Shown here: positions 24,570 to 33,331 of the stretch, one piece after another
How positions within the stretch are numbered: the first letter of the stretch is position 1
Layout: each line of letters opens with the position of its first letter
NCBI GenBank assembly: GCA_021826965.1
Contig: JAKAYA010000004.1
Location: forward strand, 38,629 to 102,628
Length of the DNA: 64,000 nucleotides
DNA from: Nitrospirota bacterium
Lineage (GTDB): Bacteria; Nitrospirota; Leptospirillia; Leptospirillales; Leptospirillaceae
Direction: 5' to 3'
The notes under the pieces: model-generated
The model's input: the letters and a program-made list of their open reading frames with translations, nothing else
What the model was told of the DNA's origin: nothing
The model's database searches: none
Position numbers and translations under genes: made by a program

Positions 24570-26285
24570 TTGAGGTATTTCATCGAACCCGTTGATCCAA
24601 TCACCCCGATGATTCCGGAAAGACCTCTTTTCTGGAAAGGTATACCTTTATTCCATATCCGTTTTTTTTCTCGGGACTTTTTCGGGCGGCTGTACTTTGT
24701 TCTCGGGCAAGGGCTCGGGGATCATGTCAACGGGTTCCGCGTCCTGCACGAGATTCGCACAAGGTTTCCGAAAGCTCATTGCATCGTCTATGCCGATCAA
24801 AGGTGGGAAGATCTTGTCTGTCGAATTTCGGAAATTGAAATCCGATGGTTTCCCAAGGCAAAAGATGTTTTGTCCAGGGAAGGGACAAACAATCCCTACG
24901 ATCAGGCCCATGAAGAAATCCGGACTGAAATCCGGACAATGAAGGAACCGTCCTATCTGGCCTATGCCCATTTTCCGATGCCGGACCGCTATGCCCGTCG
25001 TGAAACGACTCTGGAAGCGACGGCGCGGAGTATCGGCTTATCCTTAAAAGAAGCCGCACGCCCATATCTTCCCGTTAAAGCTGAAGATCTTGCATGGGCC
25101 GAAGGGTACTTGAAAGAACATGCGTTGGAAGCCGGCAAGTTCGTCCTCATCTCTCCTTATTCCTGGGAGAACAAGCGCTGGGGAAAGGAGAATTTTTCCC
25201 GCCTGATTGATGCTCTCAGAGACAGGTTTCACCTTCGTACAGTTGTTGTTTCCTATCCGGAAATCGGACCATTCGGCAACACTGGAGTTGTTTGTGCCTA
25301 TGACTTATCGCTTGGACAGATTTCCGGACTGATGCAACTGGCGGGGCTCTATATCGGTCTCGATTCGGGTCCCAGCCATATGGCGGCTTTTTTTGATCTG
25401 CCCATGGTGGTTGTTTTTATCGAAAAAAGGACATTCCCTTTTGAGGTTCGTCCACTGACACCTTTGGGGTTGTATGTGGTCGAATCGTTTTTTTCCACTC
25501 TATCGATACCGGGGGTGGAAACGGTTCTGGGTGCGGTCACCTTCCTCTTGTCTTTGAAAAAGAAATCTCCAATCCCGGAATGCCCGATGTGTACGAAGCT
25601 CATGCAATATGTTCTGTCGGCAGCGGATCCGGTCTCCGTCCGTCTGATGTGTTCGTGCGGATCGTCTATTGAACACGATAGAACATCAAGTGTTCATGTA
25701 AAGAAAAAAACATCTTGCCCGGCAACGAAAATTGTGGAAAAAACGGGCTATAATTTTGTCGAACAATCCTGGACTCTTGAAACCCTCCGATCGGTTGAAT
25801 CCAGCATCGAAACCAATGCCCCGGAAAGAGTGGATTTTCTTTTCAGCAAGACCGACAAAAGAGAATGGGGAGTATGGGACCTTCCTCCGGGTTCCCTGGA
25901 CATCCGTCCGGATAGTATCTGGGAATGGATGTGGAGAAAGGGGTACCGGATAGAACGGATCGATTTGGGCCAGGACATGACCCGGTTCTCCTTCGCCAGA
26001 GGAAAAGAAGAGGATCGGCATCACAAGACCCTGGAGCGGTTCCGGATTCCATGGGGAAACACGCTTCTTGTCGCAGCGGAGATCCAGTATTTGCGATGGT
26101 TTTCCTACGAGACATGGGGAACACCCGGGAGTCTGGTCGGTATCGTGAAAGCGCAAGCCGAGTTGTCCTCTTGGCCAGCGGAAATACGAGGGTGTGCCTG
26201 GGCCGCATTCCTCGCCCAAAAATCGATGCGTTCTTTTCGATGGCTGATCAAGGGATTTCTGGGGGGGCTCAAAAGGCAAAAATAA
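24570..26285 (+). CDS. GT9-like protein with zinc ribbon and novel C-terminal domain (copy 1)
   Basis: A 571-aa three-part protein. Residues about 40-330 resemble a GT9 heptosyltransferase: LGQGLGDHVNGFRVLHEIR at the N-domain, and GLDSGPSHMAAFFDLPMVVVF at the nucleotide site. Near residue 337 comes CPMC, 19 residues, then CSCG, a four-cysteine zinc-ribbon pattern. The last 150 residues match the gene at 27174: FRIPWGNTLLVAAEIQYLRW aligns with its VLPWGEKFMSLKNVDFYFRY. I know no family with this architecture. The TTG start is weakly supported; ATG 24609 is an alternative. It is followed by a GT2 gene. Presumed cytoplasmic sugar transferase of core assembly; acceptor unknown. Confidence 0.75.
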   Translation: MRYFIEPVDPITPMIPERPLFWKGIPLFHIRFFSRDFFGRLYFVLGQGLGDHVNGFRVLHEIRTRFPKAHCIVYADQRWEDLVCRISEIEIRWFPKAKDVLSREGTNNPYDQAHEEIRTEIRTMKEPSYLAYAHFPMPDRYARRETTLEATARSIGLSLKEAARPYLPVKAEDLAWAEGYLKEHALEAGKFVLISPYSWENKRWGKENFSRLIDALRDRFHLRTVVVSYPEIGPFGNTGVVCAYDLSLGQISGLMQLAGLYIGLDSGPSHMAAFFDLPMVVVFIEKRTFPFEVRPLTPLGLYVVESFFSTLSIPGVETVLGAVTFLLSLKKKSPIPECPMCTKLMQYVLSAADPVSVRLMCSCGSSIEHDRTSSVHVKKKTSCPATKIVEKTGYNFVEQSWTLETLRSVESSIETNAPERVDFLFSKTDKREWGVWDLPPGSLDIRPDSIWEWMWRKGYRIERIDLGQDMTRFSFARGKEEDRHHKTLERFRIPWGNTLLVAAEIQYLRWFSYETWGTPGSLVGIVKAQAELSSWPAEIRGCAWAAFLAQKSMRSFRWLIKGFLGGLKRQK

Positions 26286-26319
26286 ACGTTGCAGAAGTCC
26301 ATCCGGAAGAAAGGGCCGC

Positions 26320-27177
26320 ATGTTTGTATCGGGTTTTACCTTCTGTCGTAATCTCGTTCGTCTGGATTATCCCTTCCTGGAATCCATCCGCTCTCTTCTT
26401 CCCGTCGTCGATGAACTGATTGTTGCCGTGGGAGATTCGGACGATGGAACACTGGAAGCGGTTGAACAACTTCAAGCCGGGGATCCCAAAATCCGGATCG
26501 TCCAAACCGTATGGGATCCCGCTCTTTTTGACAATGGAAAGATCTTTGCCCAACAGACGAATCTCGCGCTGGAACATGTCAGCCGAAAAGCCGATTGGGC
26601 GATCCATCTTCAGTCGGATGAGTTGTTGCATGAACGGGATTATGAACGATTCCTTTTGTCCCTGGAGAGATACCAGGGCGATTCCGGCATTGTGGGGCTG
26701 ATGCTCCGTCAACTGTATTTCTATGGGGATTACTGGCATACGAATCCTTATGCGGGGAGAAGGCTTTTGCGGATTATTCGGCCGAATGGAACATTGGAAT
26801 CGATCGGGGATGCGTCGGGATTCGCCCGGAAGATCGATGGTAAATATATCGATAAAAGCCAAAAGCATTTGTGGCGGTATGCGGACGGAACACTTTTCCA
26901 CTATGGCTATGTCAACAGCCCCCGAAAACTGCAGGATAAGGTGCGTGCAAAAGCCGATCTTTATCATATGGGGAGCCCGACGAATGAAGACCAGAAGCTT
27001 CTGCTGGCGAAAGATTACCAACCGGAGTTCATGTCGATCATGAAACCCTACAAGGGCACACATCCTGCCGTGATGCAGGAGAGAATCAGCCGATTCCCCC
27101 TCCGGTATCAGTTGCCGAATCGATGGCTCAACCCGGAATTTTATGCGTATGTTTTAAGGCATGGGTTCAAGGGATGA
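26320..27177 (+). CDS. Family 2 glycosyltransferase (paralogue A)
   Basis: A 285-aa GT2-like enzyme starting FVSGFTFCRNLVRLDYPFLE. It has VVDELIVAVGDSDDGTLEAV for the nucleotide domain, a Gln-Ser-Asp-Glu variant of the DxD motif (IHLQSDELLH), and NPEFYAYVLRHGFKG at its end. The 31328 gene is a close paralogue with the same start, spacing and end. It overlaps the zinc-ribbon GT9 copy 2 by ATGA, so the two are likely coupled. Donor and acceptor unknown. Confidence 0.85.
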   Translation: MFVSGFTFCRNLVRLDYPFLESIRSLLPVVDELIVAVGDSDDGTLEAVEQLQAGDPKIRIVQTVWDPALFDNGKIFAQQTNLALEHVSRKADWAIHLQSDELLHERDYERFLLSLERYQGDSGIVGLMLRQLYFYGDYWHTNPYAGRRLLRIIRPNGTLESIGDASGFARKIDGKYIDKSQKHLWRYADGTLFHYGYVNSPRKLQDKVRAKADLYHMGSPTNEDQKLLLAKDYQPEFMSIMKPYKGTHPAVMQERISRFPLRYQLPNRWLNPEFYAYVLRHGFKG

Positions 27178-28820
27178 TTCAGCAGTTGAAGAAGAATCTT
27201 ACATTGTTTAATACCAACATTGAATTGCATCCGGACCAAAAGATTATTCATTTTTTAGAGTTCGGGTTAGGGGATTCGGTTAATTCGATATGCATAATCA
27301 AGGGAACAAAAAAAGCTTTTCCTGAAAATCAGATTATTGTTTATTGTGACTATAGGTGGAAGGAAATCATACAGCCATATTTATCATCTAACGACAAAAT
27401 TATTACTTATGATTCTTTCGATCTTCATTATGAGAGCATATTTGAGCAGATTGGCTCAATTGAAGATGGAGTTGTTGTACCCTATATGATCAGGTTTCCG
27501 GATCAATGGGCAAAAGGAGAATCAAAGCAAGAATCTTTGGTGAGATGCTTGGGGCTCAGAGATTTTGTTCCGGAAGTAAGGCCTGAATTCCCTGTCGAGA
27601 ACATTCCCGATGATTCCTTAAGTAAGATCCTAAAAGAGAATAATCTGGAAAAATCTCAATTTATCGTTGTTGCACCCAATGTAAACAGAAACTCGATTAA
27701 ATTTTGGGACAGGGACTCATTTGAATCATTCATAAGACTTGTTCTCTGTGAAACAAAAATGCGTGTAGTTGTCATGGGTAAAAAGGGAGAGACGGATCTC
27801 TCTGTTCCGGACGTCGTCAGGTTTGAGGAATTGCCTATTGCTCTTGCTGGAGCAATTATCTCCCAATCAGCCTGCTTTGTGGGTTTGGATTCTGGGTTAT
27901 CACATGTTGCCAGCTCCTTTCATATTCCTGTCGTTGTTTTATATCCCTACCTGGACCAGGATGTTATGCCATTTGAGGTTCGGGTTCACACGCCTTTTGC
28001 GAGTCTTTTTTGCGCGAATCCCAAAAATCCCAGAATATCTCCGGAGACGGTTTTTTATTTTCTGTGCAAGTTGTTAAGAAATAAAAATATTGCCCAAACT
28101 TTTTGTCCGGCCTGTGGAAGAGGGATGTGGTATGTGGATCATATTTCAAAAAATAAAGTCATGCGCAAATGTGTCTGTGGAACAAGGAGACTGGTGACTG
28201 CAATCTCTGAGGACGAAAAGGCTTCCGGTTCAAACAATCGGATAGCAAAAGCCCGAGTTACAGATGAGATGCCAAACAACTTGCTGAAAATAGAATCTTT
28301 CTGTGAACAGATAGAATCACTGGGAAAAAAAGAAATCTCCGTTAAAATTTCCAGTCCTGAAAATAAAGATTTTTCAGGAAAACAACCAAACGATATTTTG
28401 GCGGAGAATATTTTCTGGTCTTTTGATGGCATCCTTTTCTTCTTTAGGGATATGGGGCTCATTCCAACACGCATAGGTTTTGTAGAAGATAGTTTTGTCC
28501 GTATCTGTTTTGCTTGTCCTGAAGACATGAACTTTTTTGGGGTGAAGGCATCCAGATTTGTTCTTCCATGGGGAGAAAAGTTTATGTCTCTAAAAAATGT
28601 AGACTTTTACTTTCGGTATCTTTCATGGGGATGCTGGGGAAATCGTAAGTTTTTGGAAAGATTGCCGAAAAAAATATATGAATTTGGTGATGTTTCGGTT
28701 GCAAGAACAATGGCTTGGAAAGCTTTTTTATACGGTCGCTCTATCTATTCTTTTAAATACTTATTGAAATACTCGATGATTGCCTTGCGACATGTTTTTC
28801 GTTTCTGGGGTGAGAAATAA
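27174..28820 (+). CDS. GT9-like protein with zinc ribbon and novel C-terminal domain (copy 2)
   Basis: A 548-aa paralogue of the 24570 product. LEFGLGDSVNSICIIKGTK and FVGLDSGLSHVASSFHIPVV mark the GT9-like core. CPAC, 18 residues, then CVCG forms the zinc ribbon, and the C-terminal domain shares PWGEKF, the WG(C)WG stretch and an AWKAFLYGRSIYSFKYLLK tail with copy 1. Its DNA is clearly AT-rich compared with the flanking genes, whereas copy 1 is not, so the two have different histories. ATG 27174 overlaps the preceding stop. Start upstream at 27123 would overlap the GT2 gene by over 50 bp and is rejected. Confidence 0.75.
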   Translation: MIQQLKKNLTLFNTNIELHPDQKIIHFLEFGLGDSVNSICIIKGTKKAFPENQIIVYCDYRWKEIIQPYLSSNDKIITYDSFDLHYESIFEQIGSIEDGVVVPYMIRFPDQWAKGESKQESLVRCLGLRDFVPEVRPEFPVENIPDDSLSKILKENNLEKSQFIVVAPNVNRNSIKFWDRDSFESFIRLVLCETKMRVVVMGKKGETDLSVPDVVRFEELPIALAGAIISQSACFVGLDSGLSHVASSFHIPVVVLYPYLDQDVMPFEVRVHTPFASLFCANPKNPRISPETVFYFLCKLLRNKNIAQTFCPACGRGMWYVDHISKNKVMRKCVCGTRRLVTAISEDEKASGSNNRIAKARVTDEMPNNLLKIESFCEQIESLGKKEISVKISSPENKDFSGKQPNDILAENIFWSFDGILFFFRDMGLIPTRIGFVEDSFVRICFACPEDMNFFGVKASRFVLPWGEKFMSLKNVDFYFRYLSWGCWGNRKFLERLPKKIYEFGDVSVARTMAWKAFLYGRSIYSFKYLLKYSMIALRHVFRFWGEK

Positions 28821-28973
28821 CGTTTTGGAGACCATACTTCTCAGATTGTGTTACGTCAAGAGAATTGATCTGTTTAAATATGGACCTATGATGTTTCCTC
28901 TCAGTGTGAATAAATAGTTTTTCATTGTGTTTTTGCATAAATATCACAGGATCTTGTCAAGAAGTGCTTGGCA
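28821..28973. other. AT-rich intergenic spacer
   Basis: A 150-bp AT-rich gap following the AT-rich GT9 copy 2. I see T-runs but no clear terminator, promoter pair or gene. It forms the right boundary of the low-GC patch. Confidence 0.5.
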
Positions 28974-30176
28974 ATGACTAAAATGGGTGCCGCTATCGAT
29001 CCTTCCAAGAGAAAAAACTCTTCCGTTCTCATTGTCCTTTTGGGCCGGATCGGGGATGTCATTTTCACTCTTCCGTCGGTTATCGCCCTCAAAAAGCTCC
29101 GTCCGGAGATCGAGATCGACTGGGTTGTCGAAGACCGTTGTGCGGATCTTCTGGTTGGTCATCCTGCCATCAATAACCTCATCATCTTTCCCCGGGCAAC
29201 GTATCAATCCTTGCTCAAACGGAGAAAATTTCGACAGGCCTGGGGTATTCTCGTTGATCTTGTCCGATCCATCCGGAACAAAAGATACGCGGCCGTTCTG
29301 GATTTTCAAGGACTTCTGAAGTCCGGTATTCTGACGGGGCTCGCCCGTTCTTCTCTCAAGCTGGGCAGTCCTTCCACTTATGGGAAAATGCGGGAGGGCG
29401 CCGGTTTCTTCTCCCGTCAGGTTCCTCTCACCGATCCCGGGCTTCATCTGATCGACCGACATGCTCTTGTTGTTCGAGAACTCCTTGGAGATTTTCCCTT
29501 TGAGAGAGAGTTCTATCTGCCGGTTTTACCGCAAGATCGTGAGGCTCTCGATACACTTCTTCGTTCCAGGGGGTGGGGGGATGAATCTCCGTCTGTTCCC
29601 CTGATCCTTCTCCATCCCTTCGCCAGCTGGAAAACCCGCCAGTGGCCGATGAGATTTTTTCTGGAGGTCGGAGTTCATTTTCTTCGGAAGGGATATCGCG
29701 TGGGGATCATCGGAGGAGGAGGAGAGGGACAGGAGACACTTCTTGCCCCGTTTCGGGAATTTCTGGAGGCGACAGAAAAAGAGGAACCTGATATAAATAC
29801 AAGGATGAAGTTTTTTCAAGGGGAGTTGTCTCTTCGGGGAACTGCACATTTGATGACCCGGGCAGAGCTTGTGATCGCCGACGATTCGGGGCCGATGCAT
29901 CTGGCATCGGCATTGGGTGTCCGTACGCTGGGTGTTTTTGGCCCGACAGATCCTGTCCGTCTGGGTCCTTCCTACCCTCCGGGAAGCGCTTCGGTGCATC
30001 GGAATCTTTTGTGCCAGCCCTGCATGAAGAGGCTCTGTCCCATCGGGACGCTCTGTATGAACGAACTCTTGCCGGAAGAGGTGATCCGGGCCGCGGAAAC
30101 TCTCCTGGCGGTCCCGATGGCAAGACAAAATGGAAATGAGCGCATTGGGTTCCTTCAACCATATCCTGATCATTAA
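28974..30176 (+). CDS. Family 9 glycosyltransferase (heptosyltransferase family)
   Basis: A 400-aa GT-B enzyme. VLIVLLGRIGDVIFTLPSVI with its GD-tP motif opens the acceptor domain. HPFASWKTRQWPMRFF and DDSGPMHLASALGVRTLGVF are the donor-site signatures of ADP-heptose:LPS heptosyltransferases. A C-terminal Cys set CQPC..CPIGTLCM follows. TTG 28968 or ATG 28974/28983 are possible starts; ribosome-binding sites are weak for all. It overlaps the WaaC-like gene by 47 bp. Which heptose position it fills is not readable from sequence. Confidence 0.87.
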   Translation: MTKMGAAIDPSKRKNSSVLIVLLGRIGDVIFTLPSVIALKKLRPEIEIDWVVEDRCADLLVGHPAINNLIIFPRATYQSLLKRRKFRQAWGILVDLVRSIRNKRYAAVLDFQGLLKSGILTGLARSSLKLGSPSTYGKMREGAGFFSRQVPLTDPGLHLIDRHALVVRELLGDFPFEREFYLPVLPQDREALDTLLRSRGWGDESPSVPLILLHPFASWKTRQWPMRFFLEVGVHFLRKGYRVGIIGGGGEGQETLLAPFREFLEATEKEEPDINTRMKFFQGELSLRGTAHLMTRAELVIADDSGPMHLASALGVRTLGVFGPTDPVRLGPSYPPGSASVHRNLLCQPCMKRLCPIGTLCMNELLPEEVIRAAETLLAVPMARQNGNERIGFLQPYPDH

Positions 30177-31239
30177 ACCCAGTTCTCTGGGAGATATCGT
30201 CCACTGTTTTCCGGTGGTTGACCAGATCCGGAAGACGTTCCCGGACGCCAGTATCGACTGGGTGGCCAACACGGAATTTCTTCCGCTCGTGCGGCGTTAT
30301 CCTGGCGTGCGCCGGGGAATCGCCTTTCCAAGGTCCCGCTGGGGGAAGGTTTCTTTCTTTCCTTCGTTTGGACGATTCCTTCAGGATCTCCGGCAAGAAT
30401 CCTATGATGCTGTTCTGGATGCCCAGGGGCTCCTTCGTTCCGCTCTGATCGCCCGGGGGAGCCGGGGAGCGATCCGCATCGGGTTTTCGGATGCGCGGGA
30501 AGGGGCGGTCGGTCTTTACTCGGAAGTCATTTCTCTGGATGGTACGTCCGGCATTCTGCATGCCGTCCGGAAGAACCTCCGGCTTCTGGAACCGTTGGGG
30601 ATTGCTCCGGAGTATTCTTTGCAAAGATTGACCTATTCCGCGCAGGATCAGGAAAATCTTGAGAAGATCCTTTTGCGGGCGTCTGCGGATTTTCAGGGCA
30701 ACTTCTTTGTTCTGCATCCTGGCGCAAAGCGTTCGATCAAGCGATGGCCTTCCTTGTATTTTTCCGACCTTCTGAACGCCATCCATCGTCATTATCCAGG
30801 GATTCGTCCCGTTCTGGTGGGGGGAGCGGAAGACACGCTGCTTCTGGAAGAAGTGGCTGCAAGGACGCGCACCAGTCCGGTCCTCCTTCCCGGCTTGGTC
30901 CCGATCGATCTTCTTCCCCTCCTGTTCGAGAAGGCCCTCTTTTATGTCGGGAACGATTCGGGTCCCTTGCATCTGGCCGTCATGGCCGGGATACCGACAG
31001 TTTCGTTCTACGGGTCATCGACGCCGGAACGGACCGGACCATTCGATGACGGGAAAGGAACCCATGTCGTTCTGGGAGACAAGGTGGCCTGTTCGCCCTG
31101 CGGGGATTTTCGTAAATTTTGCGACCATCAGAGCTGTCTGGTCGGCGTGACTCCGGAGGCCGCTTTTTCCGGGGTCCGCGCTCTGATGGAGAGGTTGCAG
31201 GATTTTTCTCGAGGGAAGGGAAGTCTTCAATCCGCATGA
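30130..31239 (+). CDS. Heptosyltransferase, WaaC-like
   Basis: A 369-aa GT9 enzyme. ILIIKPSSLGDIVHCFPVVD, IDWVANTEFLPLV and FPRSRWGK resemble heptosyltransferase I (WaaC/RfaC), which adds the first L,D-heptose to Kdo. The donor site is FVLHPGAKRSIKRWPSLYFS with GNDSGPLHLAVMAGIPTVSF, then CSPC..CDHQSCL. If ATG 30130 is right it overlaps the previous gene by 47 bp; ATG 30136 is possible. With the waaF-like gene at 33332 it would give the two-heptose inner core. Confidence 0.85.
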   Translation: MEMSALGSFNHILIIKPSSLGDIVHCFPVVDQIRKTFPDASIDWVANTEFLPLVRRYPGVRRGIAFPRSRWGKVSFFPSFGRFLQDLRQESYDAVLDAQGLLRSALIARGSRGAIRIGFSDAREGAVGLYSEVISLDGTSGILHAVRKNLRLLEPLGIAPEYSLQRLTYSAQDQENLEKILLRASADFQGNFFVLHPGAKRSIKRWPSLYFSDLLNAIHRHYPGIRPVLVGGAEDTLLLEEVAARTRTSPVLLPGLVPIDLLPLLFEKALFYVGNDSGPLHLAVMAGIPTVSFYGSSTPERTGPFDDGKGTHVVLGDKVACSPCGDFRKFCDHQSCLVGVTPEAAFSGVRALMERLQDFSRGKGSLQSA

Positions 31240-31327
31240 AGATTCTCAAATCCGTTCTTGCTCAGAATCAGGGCGTAATCGGGGAATCTCCTTTAACATA
31301 AAATAACATTCTCTCTACGGGGGGTTC

Positions 31328-32182
31328 TTGTACGTCTCAGGCTTCACCTTCTGTCGAAATCTTGTCAAGCTGGATTATCCTTTTCTGGAATCCATCCGTT
31401 CCGTCTTGCCGCTGGTGGATGAATTTGTTGTCGTTGTCGGAGATTCAGAAGACGAGACTCTTGAAAAAGTTTTGTCCATCGGTGATCCCAAGATCCGAAT
31501 CGTAGAGACTGTCTGGGACATGAATCTGAAAAAAGACGGACTGATTTATGCTCAGCAAACGAACATCGCGCTGGAACATTGTCGTCCATCCGGAGACTGG
31601 GCTTTCTATATTCAGGGAGACGAGGTCATTCACGAAGAGGATTTGTCCGGGATCCGGCAATCCATGCTCCGTTACAAGGATGATCGCTCTATTTTGGGAT
31701 TGATGCTGAAGTACCATCATTTTGTGGGAGACTACTGGAGCATTGACCCTTGGGCTTATCGCAGGTCGATCCGGATTGTACGTCCCGGAAAAGCTGTCCG
31801 TTCTGTCGGGGATGCCGTGGGTTTTGCGAGGGAACCAGATGGGTTATATATCGGAAAAAAGGAAAAAAATCTCTGGAGATATGCCGATGGGCGCGTTTAT
31901 CATTATGGCTGGGTCAAAGATCCGCGTGTTTTAAGGGAAAAGTTTATGAACAGGGTTCTTTGGTACTGGGAAGGGAATCCAACCGAAGAAGATAAAAAAG
32001 CGTTGGCTTCGGAGGAAGTCTATATACCGGAAAATTATGGGATCTTGAAAAAATTCCGTGGCACGCATCCAAAGGTCATGCAGGAAAGGGTGTCGAAGTT
32101 TCCGGCTTCTTCCGTCCGGCGATCCCGTTGGCTCAACCCGGAATTTTATCTTTATGTTTTAAAACATGGATTCAAAGGCTGA
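31328..32182 (+). CDS. Family 2 glycosyltransferase (paralogue B)
   Basis: A 284-aa paralogue of the 26320 product. It has YVSGFTFCRNLVKLDYPFLE, VVVVGDSEDETLEKV, FYIQGDEVIHEED and an identical-style end NPEFYLYVLKHGFKG. It keeps the RADG-type segment LWRYADGRVYHYGWVKDPR, which matches RYADGTLFHYGYVNSPR in copy A. TTG start 31328 follows a GGGGGG run. Unlike copy A it is not paired with a zinc-ribbon GT9. Probably adds a core sugar. Confidence 0.85.
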   Translation: MYVSGFTFCRNLVKLDYPFLESIRSVLPLVDEFVVVVGDSEDETLEKVLSIGDPKIRIVETVWDMNLKKDGLIYAQQTNIALEHCRPSGDWAFYIQGDEVIHEEDLSGIRQSMLRYKDDRSILGLMLKYHHFVGDYWSIDPWAYRRSIRIVRPGKAVRSVGDAVGFAREPDGLYIGKKEKNLWRYADGRVYHYGWVKDPRVLREKFMNRVLWYWEGNPTEEDKKALASEEVYIPENYGILKKFRGTHPKVMQERVSKFPASSVRRSRWLNPEFYLYVLKHGFKG

Positions 32183-32282
32183 TCTCCGAAGTCTCCCGAA
32201 GCAAAATTCAAGACACCTTGAGAAAATAAGGTGCAGAGCCGGAAATTTTTAGGGGGATCTTCACTTTCCGGCTGGAGTCAAA

Positions 32283-33320
32283 GTGCAGAAAAATCCTGTC
32301 ATCTCCGTGATCGTTCCGTTCACCGGAAAACCGCATTTTCTCGAAGAAGCGATTGCTTCCGTCGTCCGACAGACTTTTTCAGATTTTGAACTCGTACTGG
32401 TCAACAATCGCTCGACCGAGGATGCTCGCGACACGGCCATCGCATGGGCCTGCAAGCTTCCTGAGAAAATCCGTCTTGTTTCCGAATCGAAAAAGGGTGC
32501 GGCAGCGGCCAGAAACCGCGGAATCTTGGAGAGTCGGGGAGAGTTCATCGCTTTTCTGGACAGCGACGATCGGATGAAACCCCATAGGCTTTTCGCTCAA
32601 TGGGAGTATCTGAAGGACCGGAAAGAGGTTTCCCTCCTGGGGAGCTGGAAAGAAATGATTTCCCCCGACGGCATGCAAGTGATCGAAAAAAATGCCCGGC
32701 CTCAAGTGCCCCGATGGGCGGCTATCCTCTTTCGGGAAGAAGCCCGTTTTCGGTCTGAGCCACTTCTTGAACCCCAGACCTCCTCCTTCTTTTTCCGGAA
32801 GGAAACAGCACGAAAAATAGGCGGGTTCGATGAACGCTATGATCCTTTCTGGCTGGAAGATACGGATTTCGTCCTGCGAATGTATCGGGTCGGAGGAATA
32901 GGGGTATTTCCGGAATCTCTCGTCGAATACCGGACGCATACCGAAGCGGAAGAAATTCGCCGCATCTATGATTTCCGAAATATCGAGAATCATGGCATCT
33001 TTTTTGAGAAACTCAAAAATTTTTATCTGGAGACGGAGCGTCCAGCAATGAGAAAACGTTTTCGGAAACTGTCTTCCCGATGGTTGCGCGAAGCGGGAAC
33101 GAAAATCGCTTATTTCCGGGGGGGGAAAGAAATCAGTCGTATCCTGCTCTCCCGTTCGAGAAACAGCGATGTCACGGATATCCGGAACTGGGAGTATCCC
33201 ATCCGGTTTTCTCTGCCAAGCTCTTTTTGGCCCCGACCTTTCGGTCAGCTCCCCGGGCAGGTTTTCGATCTTCCGGATCAAATCGACAGGGATTGGGCCA
33301 TCCGGTTTCTTGAGGTCTGA
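32283..33320 (+). CDS. Family 2 glycosyltransferase
   Basis: A 345-aa GT2 enzyme. VISVIVPFTGKPHFLEEAIA, VNNRSTEDARDTA, FIAFLDSDDRMKPHRL (DSDD metal site) and PFWLEDTDFVLRMYRVGG (ED acceptor motif) are all in place. Its N-terminal domain resembles the product of 17276, but the DNA is of normal composition here. GTG start at 32283; the 100-bp upstream gap shows no clear promoter. A waaF-like gene begins 11 bp after its stop. Confidence 0.88.
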   Translation: MQKNPVISVIVPFTGKPHFLEEAIASVVRQTFSDFELVLVNNRSTEDARDTAIAWACKLPEKIRLVSESKKGAAAARNRGILESRGEFIAFLDSDDRMKPHRLFAQWEYLKDRKEVSLLGSWKEMISPDGMQVIEKNARPQVPRWAAILFREEARFRSEPLLEPQTSSFFFRKETARKIGGFDERYDPFWLEDTDFVLRMYRVGGIGVFPESLVEYRTHTEAEEIRRIYDFRNIENHGIFFEKLKNFYLETERPAMRKRFRKLSSRWLREAGTKIAYFRGGKEISRILLSRSRNSDVTDIRNWEYPIRFSLPSSFWPRPFGQLPGQVFDLPDQIDRDWAIRFLEV

Positions 33321-33331
33321 AGAATAAGACG

